Shown piece after piece: positions 12,150-23,813 of a DNA stretch of 64,000 nucleotides. Origin of the DNA: Dasypus novemcinctus (Eukaryota; Chordata; Mammalia; Cingulata; Dasypodidae); contig NC_080689.1 of the NCBI RefSeq assembly GCF_030445035.2, positions 19,125,278-19,189,277 of the forward strand, written 5' to 3'. A program made the position numbers and the translations under genes. The notes beneath the pieces were generated by a model, which saw nothing but the letters and a program-made list of their open reading frames with translations, searched no databases and had not been told where the DNA came from. Positions within the stretch are counted from its first letter, which is position 1, and each line of letters begins with the position of its first letter.

Positions 12150-12743
12150 TTTTTAGGATTTTTTTCTTCCCCTCCCCCTGCCCCACCCAGCTGTTTTCAC
12201 TGTCTGTGTCCCTTTGCTGTGTGATCTTCTGTATCTATTTCTCTTTTTGTCTTCTCTTCTTGTTTTTCTCCTCTAGGATTTCCTGGGATTCGATCCTGGG
12301 GACCTCTGATGTGGAGAGCGGTTCCCTGCCAATTGTGCTACCTCAGTTCCAGGTTTCTGCTGCACTTCACCTTGACCTCCCCTTCTTCTCTCTTTTGTTG
12401 CATCATCATCTTGTTGCATGACTCACTTGCATGGACACTGGCTCACCACGCAGGTACTTGCATGGATACCTGGCTCACCACATAGGTACTCGGCTCACTG
12501 TTTGGGCACTTGGTTCACTGCATGTGCACTTGGATCGCCACCCGGGCAGGCTCACTATGCAGGCAAGCTTTCCCTTCTTTTTTGGGCACTTGGTTCACTG
12601 CATGTGCACTTGGATCGCCACCCGGGCAGGCTCACTATGCAGGCAAGCTTTCCCTTCTTTTTCACCAGAAGGCCCCAAGAATCGAATCCCGGTCCTCCAT
12701 TTAGTAGGCAGAGGCCTTATCACTTGAGCCACATCTGCTTCCC
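12150..12743 (-). repeat. Composite DAS SINE with an internal 80-bp duplication
   Basis: Minus-strand two-headed SINE: one head ends at 12743 (GGGAAGCAGATGTGGCTCAA) and the second remnant is near 12280-12355. The tail is at the left (CCCCTCCCCCTGCC, then T-rich). The body contains a perfect 80-bp tandem repeat at 12501-12580 and 12581-12660. Confidence 0.8.
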
Positions 12744-12751
12744 AGGTTTGT

Positions 12752-13157
12752 GTATTTTTTTTTTAAGATTTTTTTTTAAATTTATTTATCTCCCCTTACC
12801 CACCCCCATCCCACCCCGTAGTCTGCTCTGTGTCCATTCACTGTGTGTTCTGTGTCCGCTTGCATGCTGTCAGTGGTGCCAGGAATCTGTGTCTCTTTTT
12901 GTTGCATCATCTTGCTCCATCAGCTCTCCGTGTGTGCAGCGCCACTCCTGGGGAGGCTGCACTTTTTCGCACGGAGCACACTCCTTGCACGTGGGGCTCC
13001 CCTATGCCCGGGGCACCCCTGTGTGGCACAGCTCTCCTTGTGCACCTCAGCACTGGGCATGGGCCAGCTCACCACATGGGTCAGGAGGCCTGGGTTTGAA
13101 CCCTGGACCTCCCATATGGTAGGCAAATGCTCTATCAGTTGAGCCAAATCCACTTCT
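12752..13157 (-). repeat. Full-length DAS SINE
   Basis: Minus-strand head GGAGAAGTGGATTTGGCTCA at 13157 and tail (T-run) at about 12755. Direct repeat CCCAGGTTTGT lies at 12741-12751 and 13158-13168. It landed exactly at the 5' end of the older SINE at 12150-12743. Confidence 0.9.
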
Positions 13158-13168
13158 CCCAGGTTTGT

Positions 13169-13857
13169 TTTTAATGGACTATTTCTATCCTCTCATGTCT
13201 CTCAATGCTTCTCCAAGTTTTTCTATCTAAATAACCCTGATGTTAGAAGAAACGAGCTCATACTCTTAGCAACAAAGTATTCAAGCTCATATTCTCTTTT
13301 AAATATTCTTAGTCCAAAAATTCATGAGAATTCCTCTGCCCATAATATCTATGTCCCTCCTCAGCCTGAAGCAGTTAGAAGAGACATTAGGCTCAGTTTC
13401 ATTATTATATGTTTATTTCAAACCCCAATCTTCTTCCACAATCCAACATGCAATTTAAATGGAGGCTCTAAGGAGATGCACCATCACTTATCCTCTGATA
13501 CAGGGTCAAGTACTCTAGTAAGGAAAATGTAAACCTGAATCATAAAAGCCAACCAGCTAAAGCGACACAAATGCTACAAGGTGGGTCCATAATACTATCT
13601 TAAGACGAATCTAACTGTAATAATTTTTTTCTTCCAACTACAAGTAGTACTTTTCTCTATTCTCTATGTGTCTTGGAGTAACAATGAGCTAGTTGATTCT
13701 AGAAAATCTAGATTGTTACCAAACCCTAAAACATGATCAACAGAAATATAAAACAAATCTGCCATACTGGAAAAATCAGGACTAAGACAGCATTTCCCAC
13801 ATAAGGCAACTTCTCATGCAATTGCTAAAAAATAAAAGTTTCTTAAAATAAAAGGAA
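13169..13857. other. Intron sequence, nothing recognised
   Basis: Mixed AT-rich sequence with no convincing repeat or exon. Confidence 0.4.
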
Positions 13858-14325
13858 GGGAAGCGCATGTGGCTCAGGCAACTGAGCTCCCACCTACCAC
13901 ATTGGAGGTCCGTGATTTGGTTCCTGGTGCCTTCGAAAGAAGAAAGTTAGGTGGCGTGACAGGTAGGCATGGCAAGCTGACACAACAAGATGACCCAACA
14001 AGAGACACAAGAAGAAAAAAACATAACGAGAGACACATAAAGCAGGGAACAGAGGTTCCTGGTGCCTCCTAAAGAAAACAAGCAAGATAGTGAGCTGATG
14101 CCACATGGCAGGCACAACAAGATGATACAACAAGAGAAATGAAGAAAAAGATAATGAGGCACAACAAAGCAGGGGACAGAGGTGGTTCAAGCAATTAGGC
14201 TCCTCCCTACCACATTGGAGGTCCCAGGTTCAGTTCCCAGTGCCTCCTAACGACAGAGTACAGAGCAAGTGCAAATAATGAGGGGGTAGGGAGAAATAAA
14301 TAAATAAAATAAATCTTAGAAAAAT
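13858..14325 (+). repeat. Two-headed DAS SINE
   Basis: Heads lie at 13858-13935 and about 14180-14250, with duplicated body units between. The tail is AAATAAATAAATAAAATAAA then TCTTA. Flanking AAAATAAAAGGAA occurs on both sides. Same architecture as 5063-5560 and 32236-32555. Confidence 0.85.
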
Positions 14326-14544
14326 AAAAAATAAAAGGAAAAGTTGCTTCATTTTTTCATGTATTTCCACCACAAAATAGATCTATAGATATTACCACAT
14401 TCTCATGATGTTCTATTAGAGATTTCCTTCTGAGAATTTTTATTCACAGAGTTTGAACAGAAAAAATATATCAAACCCAAAGACAATGCCAAATGAAACA
14501 TTGTAAGAGAGGCTATACTATGATTGCATGTGCATAAACTAATT

Positions 14545-14985
14545 GAAAATCTGATCCCAAATAATCTAAATATCAATCAAAAAAAGGAACTGGTCAAATA
14601 AACTGGTATATCCACAAAAAGCAGAATATTTACCAAGTGGAAAAAAAAGCAATGAGGCAAATTTTCTGTACCTCTATGTAAAGACCTTTTAGTTGAAGAA
14701 ATAAAAGAAAGCATGGTACAGAACAGAAAGTACAGTATGTTGCCATGTGTATATGAATATATATGCATATATGGTTGTATATTGGCTTGTATTTAAGTAG
14801 ATTATCTCTGGCTGAACACAAAAGAAATAGGTTGTGGTAATTGGGTAATTTGTAAGATGGGTACAAAAAAAGAAATGGGTAACAATGATTATGTCCTGGA
14901 AGGGGAACTAAGAGTAGAGGGTTACTACTTTTCACTGTATACCCTTTTATCTAGTTTATTTTTGGCATTGTGTACATTATGAAGT
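14545..14985 (+). repeat. Old L1 (L1M/HAL-like) fragment
   Basis: Contains the diagnostic late-L1 phrasing for a small-copy end: AACTGGTCAAATAAACTGGT, a tract like ATATTTACCAAGTGG, and GAAAGCATGGTACAGAACAG. Diverged; plus strand. Confidence 0.45.
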
Positions 14986-15001
14986 AAAAAAGTATGGTAC
15001 A

Positions 15002-16087
15002 ACATACCAGCTGAAGAAGCAACTAGAAAATGACCTTGAATTAAAGATTCAATGCGGAACAGCAGAATATACCTGTCTACATATAATAACATGACTTCGG
15101 GAAGCAGTTTGACCTAATGTAAGGGGGAAATGGAAAGGAGAAATGAGATTATAAGGCTGTGAGTCTCTAAAAAAGAGTCTGGAGGTTGTCAGAAGGAATA
15201 CCCCTATGTACAACTGAACAGAGTCTAAGAGACAGATAAGGTAGATACAACCCCAGGTATTGGTTCTTTTGAGGGATAAAGAGACCCACGGGTTCTATGG
15301 TCATGGCAGAAGGGGTTCACTGCCATGACAGATGGCCCTTCTTTGGAGCTGGTGTCTCTGCGTGATGGAAATGGACTCAGAGGGGATCTCTTTTCACAAG
15401 ACTTGCATGCTACTTTATTGGAATTGTAGTTGGTGCTGGGTTTAAGATATATGTAGGGGATTTGAATCTCTGGACTGATAATATGACACCCAGGCCCAAA
15501 GCCTCAACAGACTTCAGCTCCTACACTTTGACTTATTGGACTTACTCCACTCAGCTAACATGGAGTTGAAGAAGGTCAACCACCACAACATGGAGCCTAG
15601 AGTGTCTACAACTAGAAGCGGGAAGAGTGCATCCAGTACCCATGTGGAATCTAAGCCCTCACTTGACATAGGTGTGCAATAGACACAACCAATCCAATGT
15701 CCACAGAGAAAATGTGGAATGGGTGTGGGAACGGTAGCCATGGGGGCTGCTGGGTGTGGGGAACGGGAGGAAGAGATGAGATGTGGAGGCGTTTTCGGGA
15801 CGTGGAGTTGTCCTGGATAGTGCTTCACGGACAATTACGGGACACTGTAGATCCCCCCAGGGCCCACTGGATGGAACGTGAGAGAGTCTGGGCTATGATG
15901 TGGACCATTGACTATGGGGTGCAGTGATGCTCAGAGATGAACTTACCAGGTGCAATGGATGTATCACGATGATGGGAGAGAGTGTTGCTGTGGGGGGAGT
16001 GGGGGGCGGGGGCAGTGGGGTTGAATGGGACCTCATATATTTTTTTTAATGTAATTAAAAATAATAATAATAAATAAATATTTTTTA
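15002..16087 (+). repeat. 5'-truncated L1 insertion (3'UTR type)
   Basis: A 1.09 kb plus-strand insertion ending in an AATAATAATAAATAAATA-type tail. Target duplication AAAAAAGTATGGTACA is at 14986-15001 and 16088-16103. No coding part is left. The 3' half (GAGAAAATGTGGAATGGG through TTGAATGGGACCTCATATAT) shows what I take to be a xenarthran L1 3'UTR, related to the copies at 25178-25385 and 52979-53735. Confidence 0.75.
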
Positions 16088-16275
16088 AAAAAAGTATGGT
16101 ACAGTCACACAACTAATACTATGAAGTCAATAATGATGCAATGATGCTGGAAAAATGTTTACTGATATGGAAAAGAGCTTTACATGTTAAACCTAGTTAA
16201 CAACAAATCACTGTGAGGCCTAAGATAATACCTACTTGAATAATCTAGGTTAAATCTATTAAAACCAAACTGTCA

Positions 16276-16428
16276 GGGGAGTGGATGTGGCTCAAGCTGT
16301 TGGGCACCCGTCTTCCACATGGGAGGTCCTGGGTTCAGTTCACAATGCCTCCTAAAGAAGACGAGCAGACACAACAAACAGACAATGAACAGACAGATGA
16401 AAGAACCATCTCGGGATGGGTGGGGGTG
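16276..16428 (+). repeat. Short DAS SINE
   Basis: A single head (GTGGATGTGGCTCAAGCTGT, then GGGTTCAGTTC) and a short body of about 75 bases. Flanks ACCAAACTGTCA and ACCAAACTCTCA are the target duplication. Confidence 0.85.
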
Positions 16429-16439
16429 ACCAAACTCTC

Positions 16440-18505
16440 AAAAACTGCTATTTGACCAATAAAATATCTATTATATCGATACTTTATAGTCATTAGAGCA
16501 TAAAAGGGCCAACTAACAAGATTTTCCTATTAGCAAAAAGGAATTTTTCCTTTTTTCTTCACTTTGCTAAGTGTGATGTCCATCACCAAATTTCTGGTAG
16601 ACAGAATTAGAGAATAAGGAAACAGTATACAAGAGTATGACCTAGAAAAGAATCAGAACGTTAAACACCTTCTTAATATTTCTTTGTAATTCTTCTCCTT
16701 GAAACAAAATGTAATAGTTTCAACAGTTTTGGGTGTTTGTTTGTTTGCTATTTGTTTTTTGGGTTTTTTTCCCCTAACAAGGTATTCTCCACTCTGATTT
16801 CTACAGCAACCATTTACCAGATATTTTGGAGAAGTCAGACTGCCTTTTGAAGTAAGTAACTATGTTTGTGCATTTGTTGTGGCAAGTTTGAACCTGTTTC
16901 CTTCTTTCACTAAGCACTAATACTGCATGTGCCAGCTTATCCATCTAAAGAACTATGTTTCTGATTTGTAACCATAAGAGGCTGACAAAATGAATTCCAG
17001 TAAGTTCTGACTTGATGATTGGCCCAGAAAATATGCATAATGGGAAATGGGCAAGCCTGGTATCAGATACAATGGAAAGAAAAAGGTAATCAGGCAAAAT
17101 AGCCATCATGATAAAAGGCTGCTGTGTATTTCACACAACACATATGCGCTGGTATTAGCCACATTTCCAGTGCTCAAAAGCCACATATCGTTAGTGACTC
17201 CTGTATTGAATAGCAGACTTAGAAACTTGTGCAGATTCAGGGTTTTCTTGTTTTTTTTTTACAAGGAAAGTCTTCTTTTGGTGATGATGGCAGTGGAGTA
17301 GAAGTTCTGAGACTGATAATTTAGGGAGAAAGCTAAATTTCAAAACTAAGGAACACAATTAAACATAGAATTCAACAGTATGTGTGCATCTACCCTGCTA
17401 AACCCTTTCCATGTATCTCTGGACTATTTTGATTGAAATGCCTGACCACTGAAGCAAAAGTGTTAAAGTAAAAGCTACCCAAGTTGAAGAATACTTAGGT
17501 TTAATCCCAAATGGTACCTCTCCCATTCCCAGGAGATTATATCAGAAGAGTTTTAAGAGTCTCAGCCATTCTCAAGCACTAGCGCCTTTAGGAGGTCTTA
17601 GTGCCACTGGACCTTCTTTTAAACCACAGATACCACAAAACTTTTATTAAATAAATAAGAACTCCCTCCCAAAACACTTCTGTACTTAGGCCATAAACAA
17701 TCAACCTTAATTCTATAAGCCTGCACTTCCCAAACTGTGGTTAGCAAAGTTTGAATTAATAAGACTGTGACTAAATAAATTGGAGGGAAGTGAGTGAAAG
17801 AGTCAAAGATAACTAAAATGGGGAGTAGATGAATTACAGTACCAATAACGGAATTAAGAAAAACCATGAAATTTGTTCTAAGATGAAGCATTTGATTTTG
17901 GATATTCACCTTATAAAATATAACCTTAGGCATTAGCAATTATATTTTTATAACTCATGACTGAGAAAGCCATTTATTAATGTCAGAGAAAAGTCTATGT
18001 TTAATAACATGCTTCTGGGGCTTTATCCAAATAGTAAACAACCTCAATAAGAAAGTACAATTTTTAGAAGAGAAGCAGATTCTAAGATTTTCTCTACACA
18101 TTCACATTAAACATATATTACCTATAGCTACCACTTCAAAACTCAAGCCAATATTTCATGTGTATGTTTGAGAAAAAGAGAGAAAATATAATACTTAAAA
18201 ATATTAGCATTGGTATTGCTAACATAGCTTTCATCTAATGACATCAAAGCAACTTTTAAAATCTATTATTAGGGTCTTTCAAAACTATCCTGTTTACTGT
18301 AGCAGAATACAAGCATGAACATGATGCCAGTTCTACCCTGATGACACACAAAATATAACTGAAAAATCTGTGATTAACAAATACTAAGAACAAGGTAACA
18401 AATGCAGTAAGAACATTCTATTTTTAGTTACTTTGGATAAACTTGATATTTAATTCAAAAAGGAAGCAATAATTATGATAGAAAGAATTGCAAAATAGGA
18501 AAACA
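16440..18505. other. Repeat-poor intron stretch
   Basis: About 2 kb where I recognise no interspersed repeat and no exon. Such stretches in a repeat-packed intron are the best places to look for conserved regulatory sequence. Confidence 0.4.
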
Positions 18506-18509
18506 AGAG

Positions 18510-18720
18510 AAACTACAATGTACTGAGTATCTACAATGTTCTAGGCACAGTGTTAGGTCCTTTAAAATATGCTACCTTGGTTAATTGTCACAGGAATTCT
18601 ACAACACAAGTATTATTATCTCTACCTAAATAAACAACAAAAAACCACAGTTTCCTCAAGGACATATAGCTGGTAAAGGCAATACCAAGATTTTAGGGGT
18701 GACTGTGAATTACAGGGTTC
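18510..18720 (+). repeat. MIR-like SINE
   Basis: Follows the MIR/core pattern: TGAGTATCTACAATGTTCTA then AGGCACAGTGTTAGG, then a run about electrolyte-like TATTATTATCTCTACCTA and a TAGCTGGTAAAGGC end. Diverged. Confidence 0.6.
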
Positions 18721-19259
18721 TTCCATCACAGCATGCTGCCTACTCTAGGAGGCAGGTTAATCCAGATCCCAGTCCTAGCTTTCCCATTAACCACAACTAG
18801 GGCTCCTTTTCTGTAAAATAAAAAGGTTGAACTCAATTGTACATATAATTCTAAGTTAATGCAATATACTCAGGGGTTAGAAATGTTTTGGTGGTTAAAG
18901 ATTATAAATCATTCGTATGCATTTTGTTTTTACTAGGTGTGACTGTTAACAGCTTTCATTCTTTGCTTCCCTCAATTGTTGTATCAGAATAAGGAACATC
19001 AATGGGAGGGTGACAGAACAGACAGCAAGAACTTCTTTCCCAAAAGTGGGGAAAAAATAAGGAAATTAAATTACTATATAAAACAATTTTTTGATTCAAG
19101 AAATTACACTTTTTCAAATAAAAACCCTGGAAAAAATGAAACTTCAAAATAAAGCTTTGAAAATTTTGAATCACAGTGTATTTTTTTAATCAATGGAATC
19201 ATCAGAGGACATTTATAAATTGACACCATTTATATGACTGATTTTTTTTTTTTTTTAAG

Positions 19260-19460
19260 AGCATAAAGATGAGGGCGCCTGAGAGAAAAGGCTGACTCGA
19301 GGTCTGGGACAGGAAATAAATAAGATGAGCCTAGAATCTTATACCAGAAAGCAGAAAAGCTATCAAAGACTTGTAGGGGTATGTCAGAGGGACTCATGAA
19401 CCAACCTAGAGGTTCTCACTAGCTGGAGGTGGGACAAGTTGAGCATCTTCTATATCTAGG
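19260..19460 (+). repeat. Unassigned old repeat, also at 31640-31810
   Basis: Shares with 31640-31810 a segment around AAGATGAGCCTGAA/AAGATGAGCCTAGAA, followed by a TATGTCAGAGGGACTCA or CATGTCGAAAGGATTCA block in the same order. Probably an old L1 3'UTR; family not determined. Confidence 0.4.
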
Positions 19461-19688
19461 AGTTTACAATGACACTTGAAAAAAATTCTCCAGGTGCCTC
19501 TGGAGAAAGCTACAAAAACTGGTAAATAAAGGAAAAGGATCACACATTATTTATCTTGCCTTTTCTACACGAACTGTTCCTTCAGGTAACCACATGGTTT
19601 AGATTTGGAAACATCCCTTTAGAGAAGTAGGTTGAAAATTATTTCAAATAGTTACCTACTAACAAGATCTGAAAAATTTAACTCCCTC

Positions 19689-20699
19689 TGTAGCAGTTTG
19701 ATATGGTTTATGAATTCCAAAAGTAGATATTGAATGTTTGTAAACTGGTCTGTACATGGGTGTGATTAAATTATGATTAGGGGGAAGCGGACTTGGCCCA
19801 GTGGTTAGGGCATCCGCCTACCACATGGGAGGTCCGCGGTTCAAACCCCAGGCCTCCTTGACCCGTGTGGAGCTGGCCCATGCGCAGTGCTGATGCGCGC
19901 AAGGAGTGCCGTGCCATGCCATGCAGGGGTGTCCCCTGTGCAGGGGAGCCCCACGCGCAAGGAGTGCGCCCCGTAAGGAGAGCCACCCAACGCGAAGGAA
20001 AGTGCAGCCTGCCCAATAATGGTGTCGCACACATAGAGAGCTGACACAACAAAATGATGCAACAAAAAGAATCAACAAAAAGGATAGAAGCAGTCACAGA
20101 AGAACACATAGCGAATGGACACAGAGAGCAGACAACGTGTGGGGGGGGAAGAGGGGGAGAAATAAATAAATAAATCTTTTTAAAAAATAAATAAATAAAT
20201 TACGATTAGGGTTTGATTGGGCAGTAGGACATTGAGTCCCCACTCCCTCGGTGGGCAGGGACTCAGATAAAACTACACAGCAGAGCAGGAGTTGTTGGAG
20301 CTTTGATGCTGGAGACTGGAGAGTAAGCACACAGAGAAGCAGAACAGCTGAGCCCAGAGAGAAACAAGCCTCAGGGAGAGAAGCAGAGCAGGTCATCTGA
20401 TAGTCCACAGCTGACCTTGTGGAGAAAGGCAAGGCCTAGAGAGCCTCATAGTCTACAGCTGACCTTGTGGAGGAAACAGAGATGCTGAGCCCGAAGAGAA
20501 ATGAGTTCTGGGAAGAAAGGAAGCCAGGAAGACTGAACCCTGGCAGATGTCAGCAGCCATCTTGCTCCAACACGTGGCAATAGATGATAGGGGGGAAAGT
20601 AACTTACGCTTTATGGCTTCTATGCCAAATAAATACCCTTTATAAAAGCCAACCAATTTCTGGTATTTTCCACCAGCACCCCTTTGGCTAACTAATACA
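19689..20699 (+). repeat. LTR-like element A (TG...CA), split by a SINE
   Basis: Begins TGTAGCAGTTTGATATGG and ends ACTAATACA. The ends are short inverted repeats, with 5-bp flanks CCCTC and CTCTC. AAATAAATACCCTTTATAAA lies about 80 bases before the end, as expected of an LTR polyadenylation signal. A SINE (19782-20196) interrupts it. Related copies are at 34627-35570, 45440-46000 and 59704-60317. No internal retroviral coding region was seen. Confidence 0.6.
19782..20196 (+). repeat. Full-length DAS SINE inside the LTR-like element
   Basis: Head with TGGCCCAGTGG A box and GTTCAAACCCC, full body, and AAATAAATAAATAAATC then TTTT tail. Target duplication AAATTATGATTAGGG and AAATTACGATTAGGG. 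The body carries a CATGC repeat (GCCATGCCATGCAGGGG). Confidence 0.92.
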
Positions 20700-21178
20700 C
20701 TCTCCAAACCCCACCTTAAAATTTTGCCTTTTAACATATTTACTCATTAGTATATTCATATGGATGCTGATAACATATCCGGCACAGGGTCAGAATATTT
20801 TGTTAAATTGTAAGGACTGCAGATTCTTCTTTCTTGAGAATAAACCTAAGAAAGGCATAGTTATATTTATATTGAAGGAGAAGAACAGGTAAAATCAAGT
20901 ATTAAGAGGTTTTAATGATAGAAAATTGCATCATAGAAATACACGAGAAGAGTCTACAGATTAGTTCATCCAAAGCTACAAAATAAAACTTCAGAAACCA
21001 TCAACGATGAAGACCCAACCTGGCACAAGCCAATCAAAGACTTTGAAAAAATGATTTTCAATATACTTAAAGATATAAAGGAAAAAAGAAGGAAGAACTA
21101 AAGGATATCAGGACAACAATAATGAACAATAAGAGAATTTCAATGAAGAGAAGAAAATATTTTAAAGGAACCAAATAT

Positions 21179-21585
21179 GGGAAGCAGAGGTGAATCAAAC
21201 AATTGGGCTCCCATCTACCATATGGAGGGTCCCAGGTTTGTTTCCCGGGGCCTCTTTGCGAAAGCGAGCTGGTCGATGTAGAGAGCTGGACCACTCAGAG
21301 AGCTGGCGTAATAAGATGACACAACAAAAAGAGACAGAGAGTAGAGACGGTGAGAGACCCAACAAAACAGGGAGCTACGGTGGCTCAAGCGATTGAGTGC
21401 CTCTCTCCAGTGTCAGAAGGTCCTGGGATCAGTTCCTGGTGCCTCCTAAAGAGAAGAGTAGAGAAGAGAAGCAGACACAGAAGAATGTGCAGCAAGTGGA
21501 CACAGAGAAGAGACAGTGAGTACAAGCAGTGGTGGAGAGGGGGAGATAAATAAATAATAAGACTTTAATAAAATGGATAAATAAA
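21179..21585 (+). repeat. Two-headed DAS SINE in the L1
   Basis: Heads lie at 21179-21255 and about 21370-21440. The second body contains AGAAGCAGACACAGAAGAATG, and a G-rich part and AAATAAATAATAAGACTTTA end it. L1 ORF1-region sequence lies on both sides. Confidence 0.8.
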
Positions 21586-23389
21586 TAAAGGAACAAAACA
21601 CAAATATTAGGGTTGAAGAACACAGTAACTGGAATAAAAACTTCTCTACAGGATTTCAACAAAAAGTTTGAGATTGCAGAAGAAAAAAGCCAGTTAACTT
21701 AAAGATAAAACAATTGAAATGATACAGGCTGAGGAAGAGAAAGACAAAAGAAAAGAAAAAAGTGAACAGAGTCTAAAAGACACATTATGGGAGTCCAACC
21801 AGAAGGAGAAGACACACAGAAAAGGACAGGAGAAATATTCAAAGAAATAATGGCAGAAAACTGCCAAAATTTAATGAAAAACATGAATATGCATATTCAA
21901 TAAGCCCCTCAAACCCCCAAACAGGATAAACTTGAAGAAAACTATATCCAGACACACTAGTCAAACTATTAAATGCCAAGGATAAGCAGAGCACTCTGAC
22001 AGCTATAAGAGAAAAGCAACAAGTTACACACAAGGAACCAAAAAAAAATTAAAAGCCAATTTCTCATCCGAAATCATGGAGGCAAAGAGGCAGTGGGATA
22101 AAATATTTAAAGTGCTGGAAGAAAAAAATCACCAACCAAAATTTTATATACAGCAAGCCTGCCTTTCAAAAATGAGGGAGAGAATAAAATATTCCTAGAA
22201 AACAAAAGCTGAGGGAGTTTATCACTACTAGACTTGCCCTACAAGCAGTGATAAAGGGAGGTCTTCAGACTGAAAGGAAAGAACATCAGATAGTAGATCA
22301 AAGCAGCATAAAGAAATAAAGACCTCCAAAAAAGAAAACCATATGGCTGATTACAAATACCAGTAATATTGTATGGTACTTCCACTTTGCAACTCCACTT
22401 TTTATCTCTTTCAGGTTCTAAAATGCAAATGCATAAAAAGTAGTGATAAATCCATGGTTTGAGGCACAATGTATAAAGACAAAATTTGTAACAACTACAA
22501 CCAAAGGATAGGGAGAGAGGGGTATAGCACAGTGTATATACAGGCTACTAAAGTGATGCTGGTATCAAATTAAACATGATCATTACAGATTTAGGATGTT
22601 AAAGTTAAGTCCCATGGTAGCCCTAAAGAATATATCTGAAAAATGTATCAGAAGAAAATGAGAAGGGACTCAGGTTGGTACGTTACAAAAAAAAAAAAAT
22701 CGAATAAATATGAAAGTAATCATTAATAGAAGAATTGAGAGGGAAAAAGATAAAAGACAAATACAAAATAAAATGGCAGAAAAAAGACTTGCATTATCAG
22801 CAGGTATATTTAATGTAAACAGCTTATTAACTCTCCAGTCAAAAGGCAGAGATTGGCAAAATGGATTAAAAAAGCATGACCCAATTATGTGTTGTTTATA
22901 AGAAACTCACCTTAAATTCAAAGACACAATTAGGTTGAAAATAAAAGGATGGGGAAAAAAATATTCCATGCAAATAAAAACCAATAAAGAGCTGGGATGA
23001 CTACATTGATAATCAGATAAAACAGACTTTATGACAAAAAAAGTTACAAGATAAAGAAGAACAATATATATTGATAAGGGGGTCAATTCAAAAAGAAGAT
23101 ATAACAATTATAAATATATATGCACCTAACAGCAGAGGTCCATAATATATGAAGCAAATACTGACAGATCTGAAGGAAGAAATACATGGTTCCACATTAA
23201 TACTAGTAGACATCAACATACCACTTTCAATAGTGGATAGAAGATCTAGATAGAAGACAAATAAGAAAATAAAAAACTTGAATGACAGTATAACCCAACT
23301 AGTCATAGTACTTCACCCACCAACAGGAGAATACATGTTCTTCTTGGGTGTATATGGGTCATCATCAGGATAGACCCATTACTCACAAA

Positions 23390-23598
23390 AGAAGTCTAGC
23401 ACCTGTTTCCCACATGGAAAGCCCCAGGTTTGGTTCCCAGTGCTTCCTAAAACAAAAATAAAAACAAACAAAACCAACTCAGGGGAGCTGATGAGGCTCA
23501 GTGGCTGAGCACTGGCTTCCCACATACAAGGTCCTGGGTTCAATCTCTGGCCCCCAGTACCATAAAAAATAAAATAAAATAAAATAAACTTATGGGGT
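23390..23598 (+). repeat. Dimeric tRNA-Ala SINE, first head truncated
   Basis: A partial A-type head (CACCTGTTTCCCACATGG) is joined by an A-rich linker containing CCAACTCAGG to a B-type head (GGCTCAGTGGCTGAGCACTG, TTCCCACATACAAGG). The tail is (AAAAT)n. It sits directly before a second full dimer. Confidence 0.8.
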
Positions 23599-23601
23599 GC
23601 T

Positions 23602-23813
23602 GGGAGTGGATGTGGCTCAAGTGGTTGAGCACCTGCTTCCCACATGGGAGGTCTCCAGTTTGGTCCCTAGTGCCTTGTTAAAAACAACAACAACAACAAG
23701 CAAAGAAACAAACAAAAAAAAACTCAGAGGAGCCATTGTGGCTCAGTGGTTGAGCATCGGCTTCCCACATACAAGGTCCAGGGTTTAATCCCCAGTCCCA
23801 GTACTTAAAAAAT
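23602..23813 (+). repeat. Dimeric tRNA-Ala SINE, complete
   Basis: An A-type head (GGAGTGGATGTGGCTCAAGT) and a B-type head (GAGCCATTGTGGCTCAGTGG) are joined by an A/CAA-rich linker ending ACTCAGAGG. Flanking TTATGGG at about 23590-23596 and 23814-23820 marks the insertion, so it entered at the tail of the preceding dimer. Confidence 0.85.

Noticed and set aside
19777-20109. Family of similar open frames at many sites (also near 1754, 8119, 28632, 35606, 52498) that look like a protein family
   Set aside because: All are antisense or sense translations of the DAS SINE body; the similarity is the repeat, not a gene.
23602-23680. tRNA genes in the SINE heads
   Set aside because: A and B boxes and a tRNA-Ala-like T arm are visible, but the anticodon arm does not fold as a tRNA and each head is joined to a SINE linker, body or tail.
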